Below, piece after piece: positions 45,769 to 57,902 of a stretch of 64,000 nt of DNA (positions are counted from its first letter, which is position 1; every line of letters starts with the position of its first letter). The stretch comes from Acheta domesticus. Its lineage: Eukaryota; Arthropoda; Insecta; Orthoptera; Gryllidae. The notes beneath the pieces are model-generated. The model made no database searches and was not told the DNA's origin. It worked only from the letters and a program-made list of their open reading frames with translations. A program made the translations under genes and the position numbers. The DNA lies in NCBI GenBank assembly GCA_031308135.1, contig JAHLJT010000631.1:194794685-194858684 (forward strand), read 5' to 3'.

Positions 45769-47200
45769 CACTCATCGTCATAAAAAAAGCTGCACCCCGA
45801 AGGACCCTACTGATCCGCTTGAAATGTGATGGGTATTTTGCACACCATTCACTAAGCCAATGATTTTGTTTTCACGGTCGGCCGCGCATTGGGGGTTCGG
45901 GGGTAAGGGCGTGACGTCGCGCCCACCGGCCGAGAAAAGAGGGTCTCAAACGGCCGCGCCGGCCATTGTGACATCGGGTAGTCGACAGAGCGTCAACAGC
46001 ACGTCTACTATGCCTAGGCGACGCGTTAGATAAGCGGTTGTTCAGATAGAAGCTTTCGAGAGGAGCCACACCGTGGGTGCACGGGAGGCGGGTTGGTCCT
46101 GTCGCCGTATTGCGCGCCTCACCGGTCGTACGGACACCACCATCACCCACTGTTGGCGCCAATGGATTGAGGAAGGCACGCACACACGACATGCAGGATC
46201 TGGATGTCTGCCACGCACCACGAGGAGGGAGGACCGACGGATGGTACGCCAGAGGCTAACCGAACCACAGGCAACGATAAGTACTCCAGCGGTGATTCAG
46301 GGGGCTGTGTAGCCTCTACTGTCACATCCTGTAAGTGCCAGTACCACTGGCAGGCGGTCACACAACGCAGGGCTTGCCGTACGCTGACCGTTACGGCGGC
46401 TGCCCCTCACACCCCAGCAACGTCGCTACAGACTCGCCTGGTGTCGGGAACGAAGGACCTGGGACCATACAGACTTGCATTGGCTCATCATTAGCGGCGA
46501 GTCCCACTTCTGTCTTATTGGCGTCAACCACTGGGCCCGTGTCTGAAGACGGAGTGGGGAGCGCCACGACGAGCGGTTTGTGGTAGTCCATCACACGTCC
46601 CGCCAGCCTGGTGTGATGGTGTGGGGCGATATCCTATGGTGCCCGTTCACCGTTAGTATGCCGCATTGTACGTTCAGGAGATCCTTCAACCACAGACCCT
46701 GCCGTTCTTGAACGCCCACGCTCAGGCTCTATTTCAACAGGAAAAGGCGCGTCCGCATACCACAGCCATCTCCTGAGCATGCCTTGCAGCCGAGGATACT
46801 CCGTCATGGCCAGCCGCACTGCCAGGCCTTTCCCCGATCGAGAATATTGAAGATGCTACGGAGCGTGCGAACAGGACCCCACCCCTACCCAACAATCTGC
46901 AAGAACTTCGCGCTCAGGTGCAAGCTGCATGGCATGGACTATCACAGGACTCCATTAGATACCTGAACAACTCCATGCCACGACGCCTGGACGCATGTGT
47001 TTGCCAACATGGCGACCTCACGCCAAACTAACATGTACAGTACATTTACAAACTAATATGTGGGTGCGTAGTGCGGTAAATATTGGTCCTACAAACGTGA
47101 AAATGTAATCATTTTGTATTCGAGGTACCCGCTACTTGCCTGCCAACATGCATCGCAATCCGCCTCGTCGTTCTGGGTGCAGCTTCCTTATGTAAATCGA
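45769..47200 (+). mobile_element. Near-full-length, inactive Tc1-like transposon
   Basis: The left terminus, directly after TA at 45,767-45,768, reads CACTCATCGTCATAAAAAAA followed by GCTGCACCCCGAAGGAC; the right terminus, reverse-complemented, has ACATAAGGAAGCTGCACCC, so the ends are inverted repeats of 30 bp or more. The length of about 1.43 kb and a transposase pseudogene inside fit the Tc1/mariner superfamily. Confidence 0.8.
46043..47030 (+). pseudogene. Tc1-like transposase pseudogene
   Basis: A cut-and-paste transposase, broken by stops and frameshifts. The N-terminal helix-turn-helix reads REAGWSCRRIARLTGRTDTT with the downstream CWRQWIEEG in one frame (46,043-46,312). After a frameshift the central part reads RLPLTPQQRRYRLAWCRER, then ISGESHFCL, where family members have SDES: the first catalytic Asp is Gly. 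GVMVWGDI follows. Another frame gives QQEKARPHTA, where the family has QQDNARPHTA, so the second Asp is Glu, then LSPIEN. The C-terminus, RYLNNSMPRRLDAC, ends at a stop near 47,030. At least two in-frame stops lie in the central part. It cannot be active. Confidence 0.85.
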
Positions 47201-47309
47201 AACGAACTGAAAGGTAAAAATATTGAGAAACGTCAGGCATTTTGCAACAATATCACTTTGACCCACATTCCACAAGAGACTCAACACGCCCGCTCTGAAA
47301 AAAACAAAT

Positions 47310-47500
47310 TTGTCGGGAGCTTAGAGATTGTCCCGGCTGGGGCTGTGCGGCTCTAGTGGGAGATAACTGGTTGGGAAACCCCGCAAGTCCACATGTAGGT
47401 CGACCAGAGGGAAATATTACCGTCATCTGCCGAGTAAAACATGCACTACGCTTACGGGACACACCCGTTAGTTGTTGACACACCCGAAATTGCGGGTCAA
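47310..47500 (+). repeat. SINE family C, 3' fragment
   Basis: Contains GTCGGGAGCTTAGAGATTGT, CCCGGCTGGGGC, AACTGGTTGGG, and GTTGACACACCCG near the end, matching the 3' third of the reference SINE. It begins 110 bp after the Tc1-like element. Confidence 0.75.
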
Positions 47501-47509
47501 ACTACAATT

Positions 47510-47838
47510 CGAAGCTGTGGAATTTTAAGTGCGAAAAAATCTTTCGTACGCCTGCCTTCGGAGGCGAAGTAAAGCGGGTTATTCCATGTTGTTGATTTAC
47601 AGCATGTAAAAACCTTCCCAGCGGCTTCTTTTAGGCAATCTAAAAAAAGTCTCTGGGCAAAATTAAAACTGCCAGTTTCGTCGCCCGAGAGGTACCTCCT
47701 TTCTCTGCTAGGCGGTGAAAGGAGCGTAGTGGAATTTGAATGGTCAGGCGGAAGAGCAAGCCTGATGGCCTGAACATCGTCACAGAATATGAGGCATGAA
47801 TTGAACTGAATTGAATTGAAATGAATTCAAATCACTAA
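47510..47838 (+). repeat. Putative retroposon with (GAATT)n-type tail
   Basis: A 290-bp segment without open frame ends in a GAATTGAACTGAATTGAATT pentanucleotide-like tail at about 47,795-47,835. It contains GCCTTCGGAGGCGAAG and CGCCCGAGAGGTACCTCC. A tail made of ATTGA units is typical of retroposed sequences; no second copy was found here to prove it. Confidence 0.4.
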
Positions 47839-47924
47839 ATCAATGAATTCAACGAAATATGTTCAATTGGAGAGAGTTTCGGCCAACTGTGCGCCGTGGT
47901 CTGAGAAAGTACCGTCGACGAAAC

Positions 47925-48260
47925 CAGAAGCGACAATGACAGCGACGGCGGCAGCGGCGGGGCGTGAGGACGGCGGCCGCGACGCACTCGTCCTCGCGAG
48001 GACGGGCGAGCGGGTCCTCGAGCCCCCCTAATGGCGGTGGCCCTCCACGAGACATCCGAACTAACGAGACGCCCCGGTGCGACGGCGGGCGCCGCGTGGC
48101 ACGGCGCCGACCGACGACGACGACGACGCCGTCGTCGTGACGAGTGCGGTGGCGACGACGAGCGCCGCTCTCGAGACTCGTTCCTCACCCCCTTCCCCTC
48201 CCACTCCCTCAGGCGCCCCATCTCTCCGCCCTTCCCAGCTCCCGCCTGGGATTCGTTAAG
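47925..48260. other. CpG-island-like segment with GAC/CGT triplet runs
   Basis: Very CpG-rich, including CGACGACGACGACGACGCCG at about 48,113 and the converse GTCGTCGTGACG, which can pair into a hairpin. Open frames on both strands (128 and 113 codons) read compositional residue runs. It could be a promoter-associated CpG island, with the DRE-like sites 500 bp downstream, but no transcript evidence is available. Confidence 0.4.
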
Positions 48261-49640
48261 GCGCCGAGGTCATAAATTTAAAATTCCATGCATTATTTTT
48301 AACCGAGATAAGAGCTCAACTTACAAAGTACTGGAGTGCTTTGTATTACCCCGCTGGCAATACCCGAGGTGAGGTCTCTCAGAGGTGAGAGACACAGATT
48401 TTGCGTTAGAAGGACGGACTTTCTACGCGTTCAAAGCTGCGGTTCGTCTGTGTTTAATGACAATAAACCAAAATTGGCATTGATGATAACGCTGGGTTGT
48501 TCTCTTACTTTCTTTTGTTTCTCTCCTCAGTGTTTTTGGTATAGTTTAACCATCTCGTTGAAAGTTCTACCCAAAGGCAGTAGAGTGCTGTATAACTAAA
48601 TGTTCGGCCTGTGTAGTGATTATATTCCGCATATGAATGAAGCCATATTTCACTGTAAAATCAGTTACACGATGTTTATTTATGGCATACCGTAAAGCGT
48701 TCATTATTAAACAGACCTCCAATGTTTTGCCCAACTTCATTAGACGAACTCTTTCCGAACCGATAATACCATTGGATATCGATAGACAAAAAGGCCCTGA
48801 TATCGATATGCAAATGTCGGAATCGACGGTGGGTATTACCGACCTTCACTTCGTTGCTGGCGCATTATTAAATCGAGGCCTACATTAAGCGGAATGCTGC
48901 AAGCGCGATGTACGGGGCTTAAAAGCCGAAGAGAGGCTTAGGAAAATAATTTTCGATGCGAGAGTGGGAGAAGGCGGTAGGGTGCTCGAGGCGTGGAAGA
49001 TACAAAAGAGGGAGTGAAGACGTTTCCAAGGTGGAACAAGGGAAGAAGAAAAAAGGGAGCCAAAGTTAACGTTACAGGAGGGTGATTACTGACGGGGAAA
49101 ACTGCACACGGATAGTGTTGAAAAGAAAACTGAAAAATAGGGTCGAAATGCTAATAAAAATTGTGAAATAAATACTGTACACTAGTCAAAGCATAAATGG
49201 AGAAACAATGTAGAAATTTGTTGATAGTTTTCAGTTTTTCACATAAAATAACGTGAATCAAATAAGTAAGCAAAAGAAGTAGTTCTAATATATAATGCGG
49301 TAAATAAATTAGTGACATGAGACCTAATGGTCATCAGGAAACAAAAAATGAGAATGACAGAAAGACAATATCAACTACGAAAGGTGAGAAATGCAATGGA
49401 AAACTAAAAAAGAGGAATGTGATATTGTTTTACTCTGCAGTATAGGTAGAGGACGCCAATTGATGGTAATACAAACATCACTGTGATTTAAAAAGATAAA
49501 ATCTAGTAATGAGAGATGCGAGAGATAATAGAAAAGAGATAAAACTGTAAATGAATGAGCTCGGAGCAAAACAAGTGATTCGAACAAGAAAGATAAGAAG
49601 AAGGAGCAACGAGGCACAGAGCCCCTACCCCCGGTCGTAG
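48261..49640. other. Non-coding DNA with DRE-like sites
   Basis: No gene recognised. The DRE pair is listed separately. Purine-rich DNA dominates about 48,940-49,450. Confidence 0.45.
48777..48814. promoter_or_regulatory. Two TATCGATA sites plus octamer motif
   Basis: TATCGATA is found at 48,777-48,784 and again at 48,801-48,808, and the second runs into ATGCAAAT at 48,807-48,814. TATCGATA is the known DRE (DREF/BEAF-type) motif of insects and ATGCAAAT the POU octamer. The close pairing is unlikely by chance, but no gene is attached to it here. Confidence 0.3.
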
Positions 49641-49860
49641 GATCTTCTTTAAGCGCGTGCTGCAAGAGAAGTAGGGGGAGGGGAGGAGAGGGGAAATGCG
49701 GGCGGGCGCACGCGCACGTGCCGCCCTCTTCCCTCCTTCCTCCCCCTCCTCCTTCCACCCATCCCCCATCGGGCTCCTTGGTCTGGGCCTCATATGCGTA
49801 ACTCAGAGGCGCCGGCACGGCCCCGGCCGCCGAGGAGCCTGCCTCTCCAGGTTGAAGGGG
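49641..49860. other. GC-rich lead-in to a G-rich minisatellite
   Basis: A G+C-rich segment with GCGCACGCGCACG at about 49,705 and C-rich CCTCCTTCC runs. Frames on both strands are open for compositional reasons only. Confidence 0.4.
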
Positions 49861-50060
49861 GTGGGCGGAGACGGCGCGGGGCGGGGTGGGGCGGGGCGGT
49901 GTGGGGCGGGGTGGGGAGGGTGGGGCGGGGCGGGGTGGGGCGGGGTGGGGCGGAACGGATCAGGGCGGGGGCGGAGCGGGGCGGGGCTGGACTGGGCGGG
50001 GCGGGGTTGGACGGAGCTGGGCGGGTGGGGCGGGGCGGGTCAGGAGCGGGCGAGGGACGA
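49861..50060. repeat. G-rich pentanucleotide minisatellite (GGGGC/GGGGT)n
   Basis: The plus strand is a near-continuous array of GGGGC and GGGGT pentamers with occasional breaks (GGAACGGATC, TGGACTGG). All three forward frames remain open and spell glycine-rich strings. Dense G4 runs mean quadruplex potential on the plus strand. Confidence 0.9.
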
Positions 50061-50480
50061 TCGGAGAAGAGTCGAGGGCGGGCGGTGAAGGAGTGGGGCA
50101 GGGGGTGGGGGGAGTGGAGGGACAGATCACAGAGGGGGAGAAGGGCGAATGAGTAAGCGAGAGAGGCGCTTTAAGAAGCCTCGTGTAGACGGCGCGCAAA
50201 GGCGGCTGTGAAAGGGACAACGCGCTTCCATAGGCCCTCAGGATTTCGCCTATTACGGTGATGTAATCGAAATCGATGGTGATCGACTCGGGAGGGGCGG
50301 GCAGTGCGGGGCGACGAGAGCGGCGGACGCGCCGTGACCTGTGGGGTTTGCGGGCGCGGGCGGCGGACGGAGGGGGCGGTGAGGTTGGATAGGGTGGGTG
50401 GGGGCGTGGAATTGGCGGGGGCGATGGTGGTGAGAGTGGCTGGCGGGCCGGCGGGGACGTTGTTCCACATTTGAGGGAAC
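50061..50480. other. GC-rich flank of the minisatellite
   Basis: G-rich DNA continues to about 50,460 with CGGACGGAGGGGGCGG and CGGGGGCGATGG. A 114-codon minus-strand frame lacks known motifs. The composition returns abruptly to AT-rich after this. Confidence 0.4.
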
Positions 50481-53400
50481 ATGAAAGGGAGCCTAGTCGG
50501 GCGTGTTAACAACAAATCGACGAATATGTTGCGTGCCCACTCTCTGTCCGGTTGTCAATCCCCAGGTTTGTAAACTTGCGAGCCGTCTATGTCGACTGTC
50601 TGTGCCTTTGAATAGCACTATACACCTAATTTATCTCTGATTTTTATGATTTGTTTGCTTTCATTCGCGTATTATGCGTTGAAATGTACCAACAATGTCT
50701 CGTCATAAACTATTACGAGATCGCGCCGTTTTAACTGATATCATTTACATTAGGACTGTCATATTCTTGACCTGTTCCAAATTTATGGAAAAATTTTGGG
50801 CTCCAGGAACTGGTTACGATAATTGATAATTAAAACCAATGCTTCCACAGCTGATTCTAACGAATGAATAAATGTCCGGCTAGCTGGGTCAATGGGTCAC
50901 TAATGGATAATCGCTATCGCCTAGGTAGCCGATTATTTGATCTGCCAACTATACAGTATGGCGAGGAATCTGAAAGGAAATAATTATTTATCTCTAACTA
51001 CTTAACAGTTGTGATTAACCAAATGAAAATCATCTTTTCATTTCCAAAAGAAAAATTTAACAATTTATTTAACAATTTGACAATTGTTCTGCCTTTAGGT
51101 CATGACCTTGTTTTAAAAGAAAACCTTTGTACTGCAGTAATTATATAACGTGGTCTTGACCGACGGCGCCCCGCAGTATCTTCTCACTTGAATGCTAATA
51201 ATCCCAAGTCCAATTTCTCTCTTCTAATCTTGCGACGCTGCCGGCGAATCCTGCCCTCACTGCCTAGAATATCTACCGGTTCTTACTTGATATTCACAGT
51301 TCCTAGTTCTCCCCAACTACGTGGTAAAACATTAAAGTCCAAAACCGCAATATAAAAAAACATTCAAAGTCCTAAGCGAATTTACTGCTGCACATCAATT
51401 TTCAGAGTCCGAAAACCATTGAGCCTCACGTGAAACTTAAAAGTCCCACTCCCCTAATATAATACGCGCGAGCGATCTGTACTACTTGACGACCTCTATT
51501 AGAATGTCATTTACTCCTCCGTTTTTCTCCCTCTACGCCTCGGTATTCGTCCTTCATTCTTATTTTTTTAAACAAAACGACTAAATTCGACAGTCTATTC
51601 TGCCTTAGCCAATCCATTCATTTCTTACCAAATCAAGTAGCCACGCCCTCGATAGTCATTCCTTTCTAGACCAATTCCAAATTATCTTATGTCTTTCTAG
51701 CCAGCGCCCCCACCTATTCAAGGCCTGAATGCAGTTTATTGACCTTGCCAACAACTACGCCGGCGTTGCTAAGGCTGTATATTGCCATTTGCAGACCTTT
51801 TAACCCAACCCATTTACAGCAAATGTTATTGTCAAAATATATAATATATTGGTATATCACAGCGTTATATTGGGGAAGGTTTGCCATCTGATTATTTTTT
51901 TGTTTGAACCCATATATGTATGAACACATATTTTAATATGTGGTTCATGAAATTAAATTGAAATGAATAAATCGCAGGAACGTCATTCGTTAAAAAAATC
52001 AATTTTCTTTTTAGTTATTTGTGAATAAATGAGGTGCAGTAAATTATTGCCTACAAATGGCATAAATTACAAAAAATTGTACATTAACGAGAATTATTTT
52101 AAAATGTAATTATTTGTAAAATAATTACTATCATGTATCAGTTGTAGATATTTGATGCTAAAGATTTACTGTTAATTCACTAGTCATTCAGACACATCTT
52201 ATTATTTTAAGTAAATACTGAAACAAAGTTAGAGAAAACGCATGTAGTAGTTTATGCAATTAGTTTACAATGTTAATATTTATTGCATGAGTACATGTTT
52301 TAATAACAAGCGACGTTAGGAGGGAGTTTGAAAATTTGTTCAAAGGCAATAAAGGAACATTATAAACGAGTTGCATACGCTATTTTTTGTATGACAGTAT
52401 TATATATTTATAAGAGAATCGAACTTAATTACGCAAAACAACTTTCCTATGATGTCTCGGGAATTTGACATCCGTGCGAGAAAACGGTGGTCGTCTGATC
52501 CATTAACCTCAACCTCCCCCCCCTATTCTCTTTCTGTGGTTGGTTGAATGTACGATGACGCAATCATTCGTGTCGTAAAATCTAATATGTCATTATTTCT
52601 GTCGTAAAACGCTCGATTATGAATGATTTCTTGCAACAGAAAAGGCCGTTTATAATGCTAGAATAAAAAAAATATTTTAACATTCTACACGTTACATATC
52701 TAATTATTTATACCGTTATTTAAACGACATGTAAATGCATTTAAACTGAATGAAAACACAGTCACCTGTAATAAGTTTATCAGGTATGCGCAACAAGAGA
52801 ATCCTCTTGTGCCGTCTCCTGTTGATACCTCTCGTGTCACATCCAATGTACAGTGAGTGTATTCCGCAAGCCAGTTACGTTTGATGCGGGGACCCGTGCG
52901 TCGAGTAGAAACCACGACATTCGCAGCTGTAATCCCGAAGCATATGTCTGCACAATTTAGCACACTATGTCGGAACACGGCACAAGAGTATACAATGCTT
53001 TGACAACGTTGTTAATGCGTTCACTGATGCCTATTGAAGCGCTGGCAAACAATCCTATTCAGTGTTAAAGAGTATTATAAAGAACTTTAGTGAGAATTAT
53101 TGAGATATTACTTTCCATTTTGATGTATGTTGAACATTGTATTGTGCAAATACGAATGGGTGCCAAGGAATTGTAAGTTTACAGGCATGTCAATCGTTTA
53201 AAATTGGAAATCATATGGCAAGGCTGGCTTCAGGAAATAAAATTAGTATAGGTAAAATGTGAATAATGAATGTGTAGAGAGAGTTGGATGATGCAAATAA
53301 TTTAAATACCAAATACTTAAGGACTATAATTAACAGTCATTCATACTTAAGAATGGTGACTATTCAAATGGCAAATTTTCGATTTTAATGACAGTATTTT

Positions 53401-56400
53401 CATGTATGATCAGTTTACAACACAGCTCCTTGTAAGTAGCTGAGAGCTGGGATGCTTCCACTTATGATGGTTTGTTGTGGTAACAATTAATTAGTTAATG
53501 GTTAATTAATTAATTAATTAACAATTAATTAATGGTTGTTTTGAAACAGTACGCAAAATTTTGTTAAATAATTACCTTGTTAATGTAAAAATATGCTCGT
53601 TGATGGGTGGCGTATCAATATTAATATTCATATCGTATAAATAACATTTATGTTGTTGTATTTAGTGATGGCATGAGAAATACGTACTGTTGCCTTCTAA
53701 TGAAAAGTAGAGTAATCTTTGAATCCCATCTGATCTCTATCATTATATTATTTCTTGAATTCACTACACATCCATTTTAAGACGATAAAGCAATATCACA
53801 AAATTTATGACATGTCAGAAAATTTGCTTTGACCTGCAACTGTTGATGGCTGAAGTTAAAGTATTTCTAAAAAGTAAACTAATTTTCCTCTGTTAAAGAA
53901 CGTCTCCATCAAATATCTGCGACGAGAAATTATTGGAATTTTTAACAGATACATGTGATTAAGGTGAAATATATCTACCATTTGCCACTTCATCAAGAGA
54001 TTCATTTATTGACACACACAATTACAAGAAATAATAAAGATAATTTCGTGTATAGATACGGACGTCGTAAAGCCATCATAATTTCACGAGTTTGTATGTC
54101 GATAAAAAGTCACATAAATAAGGAATGATATACTTCGAAATTCTTTAAGGTCTACAATTATTTCCACACATTCTTTAATATTAGTTTTGTAAAGATTAGA
54201 CATGGAAACAATAAGTAACTAAATACACACATTGTAACTCATGAACAATTCATTTTACAAATACAAACAATAATATTTAATTACAAGGAATAGAAAACGA
54301 TTTCGACGAAACTAAACCCTGTTATGAACAATTCAATCTAGTAGGAAGTGTGGCCAAATACACGTTTACTCATTGCGGTAGGGAGAGCACGTAGTCGTGT
54401 GCTATGGTAGATTAAGTTCTCCACGAGGCTTTAATCTCACGCCACTGCAGGAAACGTCGACCGTTCAGCCGTTCTGTTATGGCTACGCTTCACGTCCGCT
54501 GATGTTTGAATCTTATTGTCATTTGCCCCAATCAGCGTGTCTTGTGTGCTCTCTGCAACAGAGGCTTCATTATTTATTCTCATTATTTCTCTATTACGAT
54601 AATGGCTGATACGAAATGTGTAGTAATGAATATGAGCGCTGTTGGGCTTCCTCTTAATGCTTCTCAAACGCAAACAATCCACACTGCAAACGAGCGCCAA
54701 CGAATACAAAATGATGACTTGCCCGCCATGTAACAACACGCCCTGCCCATCCCCCTGGCGTGTAGGGGGGTGCTGTTAGCCATGCTGGCAGCAGTTACCC
54801 GCCCCTTTCTACCCAACTGCCGTACACTGTCACGAAAGCCGCACAGCGCCGAAACGGCATAAAACCTACGACTCGACGAATTTTTAAAAAAATATATTTA
54901 ATCTCCCCTAGCTTTCATGTTTTTCAGAGCGTTCAAACATTGAAGAACTATCACATTGGTAATGCATATTACTGTTTGTTAATTATGACTATACTGGCAA
55001 TTTTTGCAAACTTTATTCCAGTTGAACGTTTAGTTTAAAATACAGGTTTATAACAAACAATGGATTTCTCCACTGTCAAAAAATAGTTTAATACTTATAG
55101 TTGGCTTCAATGATACAAACACGGAAGTAATAATACGTAATCTGAAATTCCACTATTGTAGTACATGGACTTAATTGATAATATCTGAAGAATGAGAATA
55201 AATCTGATAATAAAATTAATCCATGATATTAAATAAACTTTTTTATCAATATATTTATTGATACAAATGGAATATTTTTGCGCATTGCTCTAATTTTTGC
55301 GCATAAATGTTCAGACACGAAAGAATGAATCTCACTCACTTTATAATAAAGAAGAAAATTATTGAAAAAAGTAAAATAAAAGGAATTTATGCGATTTATC
55401 TTTTTTATCTTTATAGTTGAGTGTAATTTCTGAGAGTCTGTGATTAACTTTACAAATTAAATTTTCGGAAGTCTATTGGGTAAAATGTATTATAGAAGGA
55501 AATCCAAACGTTGGTTTACGACGCATTTTTATTCATAATATTTATACTTTTAAAAATGTGTTTTCTTTCGGGACGCTATTTATGATGTCAGCTAAACCAA
55601 ATTTCATGATTTGCGCACTAAATGAAAGTTATTAGACCTCAGAAATGTTATAGCTTGCTATTTTTTACCGGTTGTATTTTATGGACACAAAATTTAATAA
55701 AGTTGTAAAATTAATAGAATTAATACTTCCATTAATTTTTTTCATTATCTTCTTCTGCGAGTTGCATTCCTTTTTATTTTCGTTATTTGGCGGAGAAAAG
55801 CCGGTAGGTGTGTTGTTTTAGTTATGTTTAGAAAGGCCAAGACTGTGCAAACGTGGGTATTAGAAGACAACATCAATGTATTTTTTAAGCTGAGATTACT
55901 CTTTTTGTAAATACCAGATGTACAATGCCCTGTAAATATTTGCTACAGAAATTTCGTGTGCTATGTGTCTGTACAATCATGTTGTGTGATCCACTTACCG
56001 GTTCATTTGCCCTAAGGGTATTTTACTGAAGACAATGCTTCTGAAACATTGGTTCAAGAACAGCTAAAATGCACCAAAATCTATGCTTTATTTAATTGAA
56101 CCGAAAAGTATTTTAATTTTTCCGGAATTACCGGTTAATTACATTTCGGATAAAAAGCATTAGGCGTTGTAAGATAAGGAAAATATTCATTTTTTATTTA
56201 TATAACAGTCACTTTTCTGGATTTCTTGTCGATTACCGTTAAATTTTGACGGCTTATTACAAGGTTCCGAAGATTTTGCTTGCGTCTATATTTGTGTTTT
56301 TTTTTCCTTTATACATGCCGTTCATTTTGTCCATCCCATCTCGATCAAGTTTTTGGCGAATTTCTCATATTCATTGAGCAAATACTTTGATGGACCTTTG

Positions 56401-57690
56401 TTTTGCTTCTGGACAAAAATATAGCTTCTTTATACGTAAGTTTTATTGGGTTCTCCTTCTAGTTGTGAAAGACATAGACCCGGGGTGTGGATTGTGTGTT
56501 AGAAATGTTAAAAACCGAAATCTGTAGTTCTTTTACCGATGTTTTCTGAAACTCGGTAGCCAAAACGTCTATTTATCAAACGTTGCTAACCTCCTTTTGT
56601 TGGCCCTTTTACTATTTTTTATTAAAAGGTGGCGAAGATGATTCTGAAGCTCAACAAAAGATGCAATTATTGTACCCTCCCCCATACGTCACATACTGAT
56701 TTTACAGAAAAATTGACAAAAAATAAAATTAAATCTACCTCCTGTTTGCTGCAACGTGTCTGGAAAAACAAGGAATGTCCTCACTGTGCCTCCTTAATGC
56801 CGGTTGAACCCACCGCCGCCGCATGTGAATCTTATCAAATCTGTCATTCATGGACCGAATAATATTTCTGTCTTCTTGACAATTGGGGATGGTTTAGAGT
56901 GATGTTGCCAATTACTTGGGTGGCAACGTGGTCGTTCTTTTATCAGATCACAACAGCAGCAGTAGTAAGAAACAATTCTCAGACACCGCACAACAGTGGA
57001 CGCCACAGAACTGCACACACCATAGTTAACCAAAGAAGTAATGGCCCCTCTTCAATTTTCAGCTTTTTCGCGCTGTTAGAATTAATTTTTTAATAATCAT
57101 TGGTAACTCTGCTGTGACATCGTCACAATTTGAAGTCTGGGAATGGTTAATCAAACCCACTCTCCCCAGTCGGCCGCTGTCTGTGAAGCAGACAGAAATA
57201 GTATTCGGACAAAATCCACTGCAATGGTTTCTGGGAAATCCTAGAATGTTCTCCAGGGCCTTTCAGCTCCCATATGACGTAATGGAGACCGTTAAAGTAA
57301 CGCACTCTCTTGTAACACATTCTTACAGGAACTAAAATGCGAACTGCAGCCAACAATACTTAAAACGTGCGTGGGAGCTGCGTGGGTTCGCGAGACATTA
57401 GCAGGATCGTGATGTTACAAAAGATTGCGTCGATGTTCGTGATTTCTTCAGCGGTTTCTTAAATGAATATATTACGAATAATTGATCATGTATAAGACAC
57501 TTTTCGTATTTCTCACAAATTAGCCCACTTTATGTGCGGAAGTTGGCGAGCCTAACATGCAGCTGTACCCGATGATACTAACGCCATCTATCGTAGCACC
57601 GTCCAGCTTTGCCCCCGGTTTTGATGGAGAGTTGCAAGACCCTGATGTGCTCGTTGTGTCCGCTTAGTGTCAAGTCGGCCCACTGCGCGG
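50481..57690. other. Longest gene-free AT-rich stretch
   Basis: Over 7 kb with no open frame above 100 codons and no recognised domain, RNA or transposon end. A palindromic TTAATTAATTAATTAATTAA-type tract lies at about 53,487-53,530. Less AT-rich pockets occur at 52,790-52,990 and 54,390-54,860 without interpretable content. Confidence 0.5.
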
Positions 57691-57902
57691 CGCCACCGTC
57701 ATCGCCGCCGCGCGCGCGCGCATCTCATCAGCCGCGCTCCGCGGCGCGTGTAGTGGCGGGGAACGGGCGCGCCCGGGTGGCGAAGCCGCGCCCCCACACG
57801 CTCAAGTTTCACCGCTCCCTAGCCCAGCGAGGCCATTACGGCCCAGCGCTGCTCGCGCGCGCTGGGACCGGTGCGGCTGCGCGCAGGCCGAGCCAGGACT
57901 GA
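57690..57902. other. CpG-island-like segment
   Basis: A sharply bounded, extremely CpG-rich block: (CG)n at about 57,703-57,722, GCGCTCCGCGGCGCGTG, GGGCGCGCCCGGG, GCTCGCGCGCGCTGGG. The open 97-codon plus frame reads arginine/alanine/proline strings without a domain. This is the best CpG-island-like promoter candidate in the window; no exon or TATA/Inr arrangement could be tied to it. Confidence 0.45.

Noticed and set aside
49696..50156. Glycine-rich open frames of 88-130 codons
   Set aside because: They read the GGGGC/GGGGT minisatellite in all three frames; openness follows from lack of A/T-containing stop codons.
53487..53530. TTAATTAA palindrome as a piggyBac-type (TTAA) insertion scar
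   Set aside because: No terminal inverted repeats or element on either side; it is a simple tetranucleotide run.
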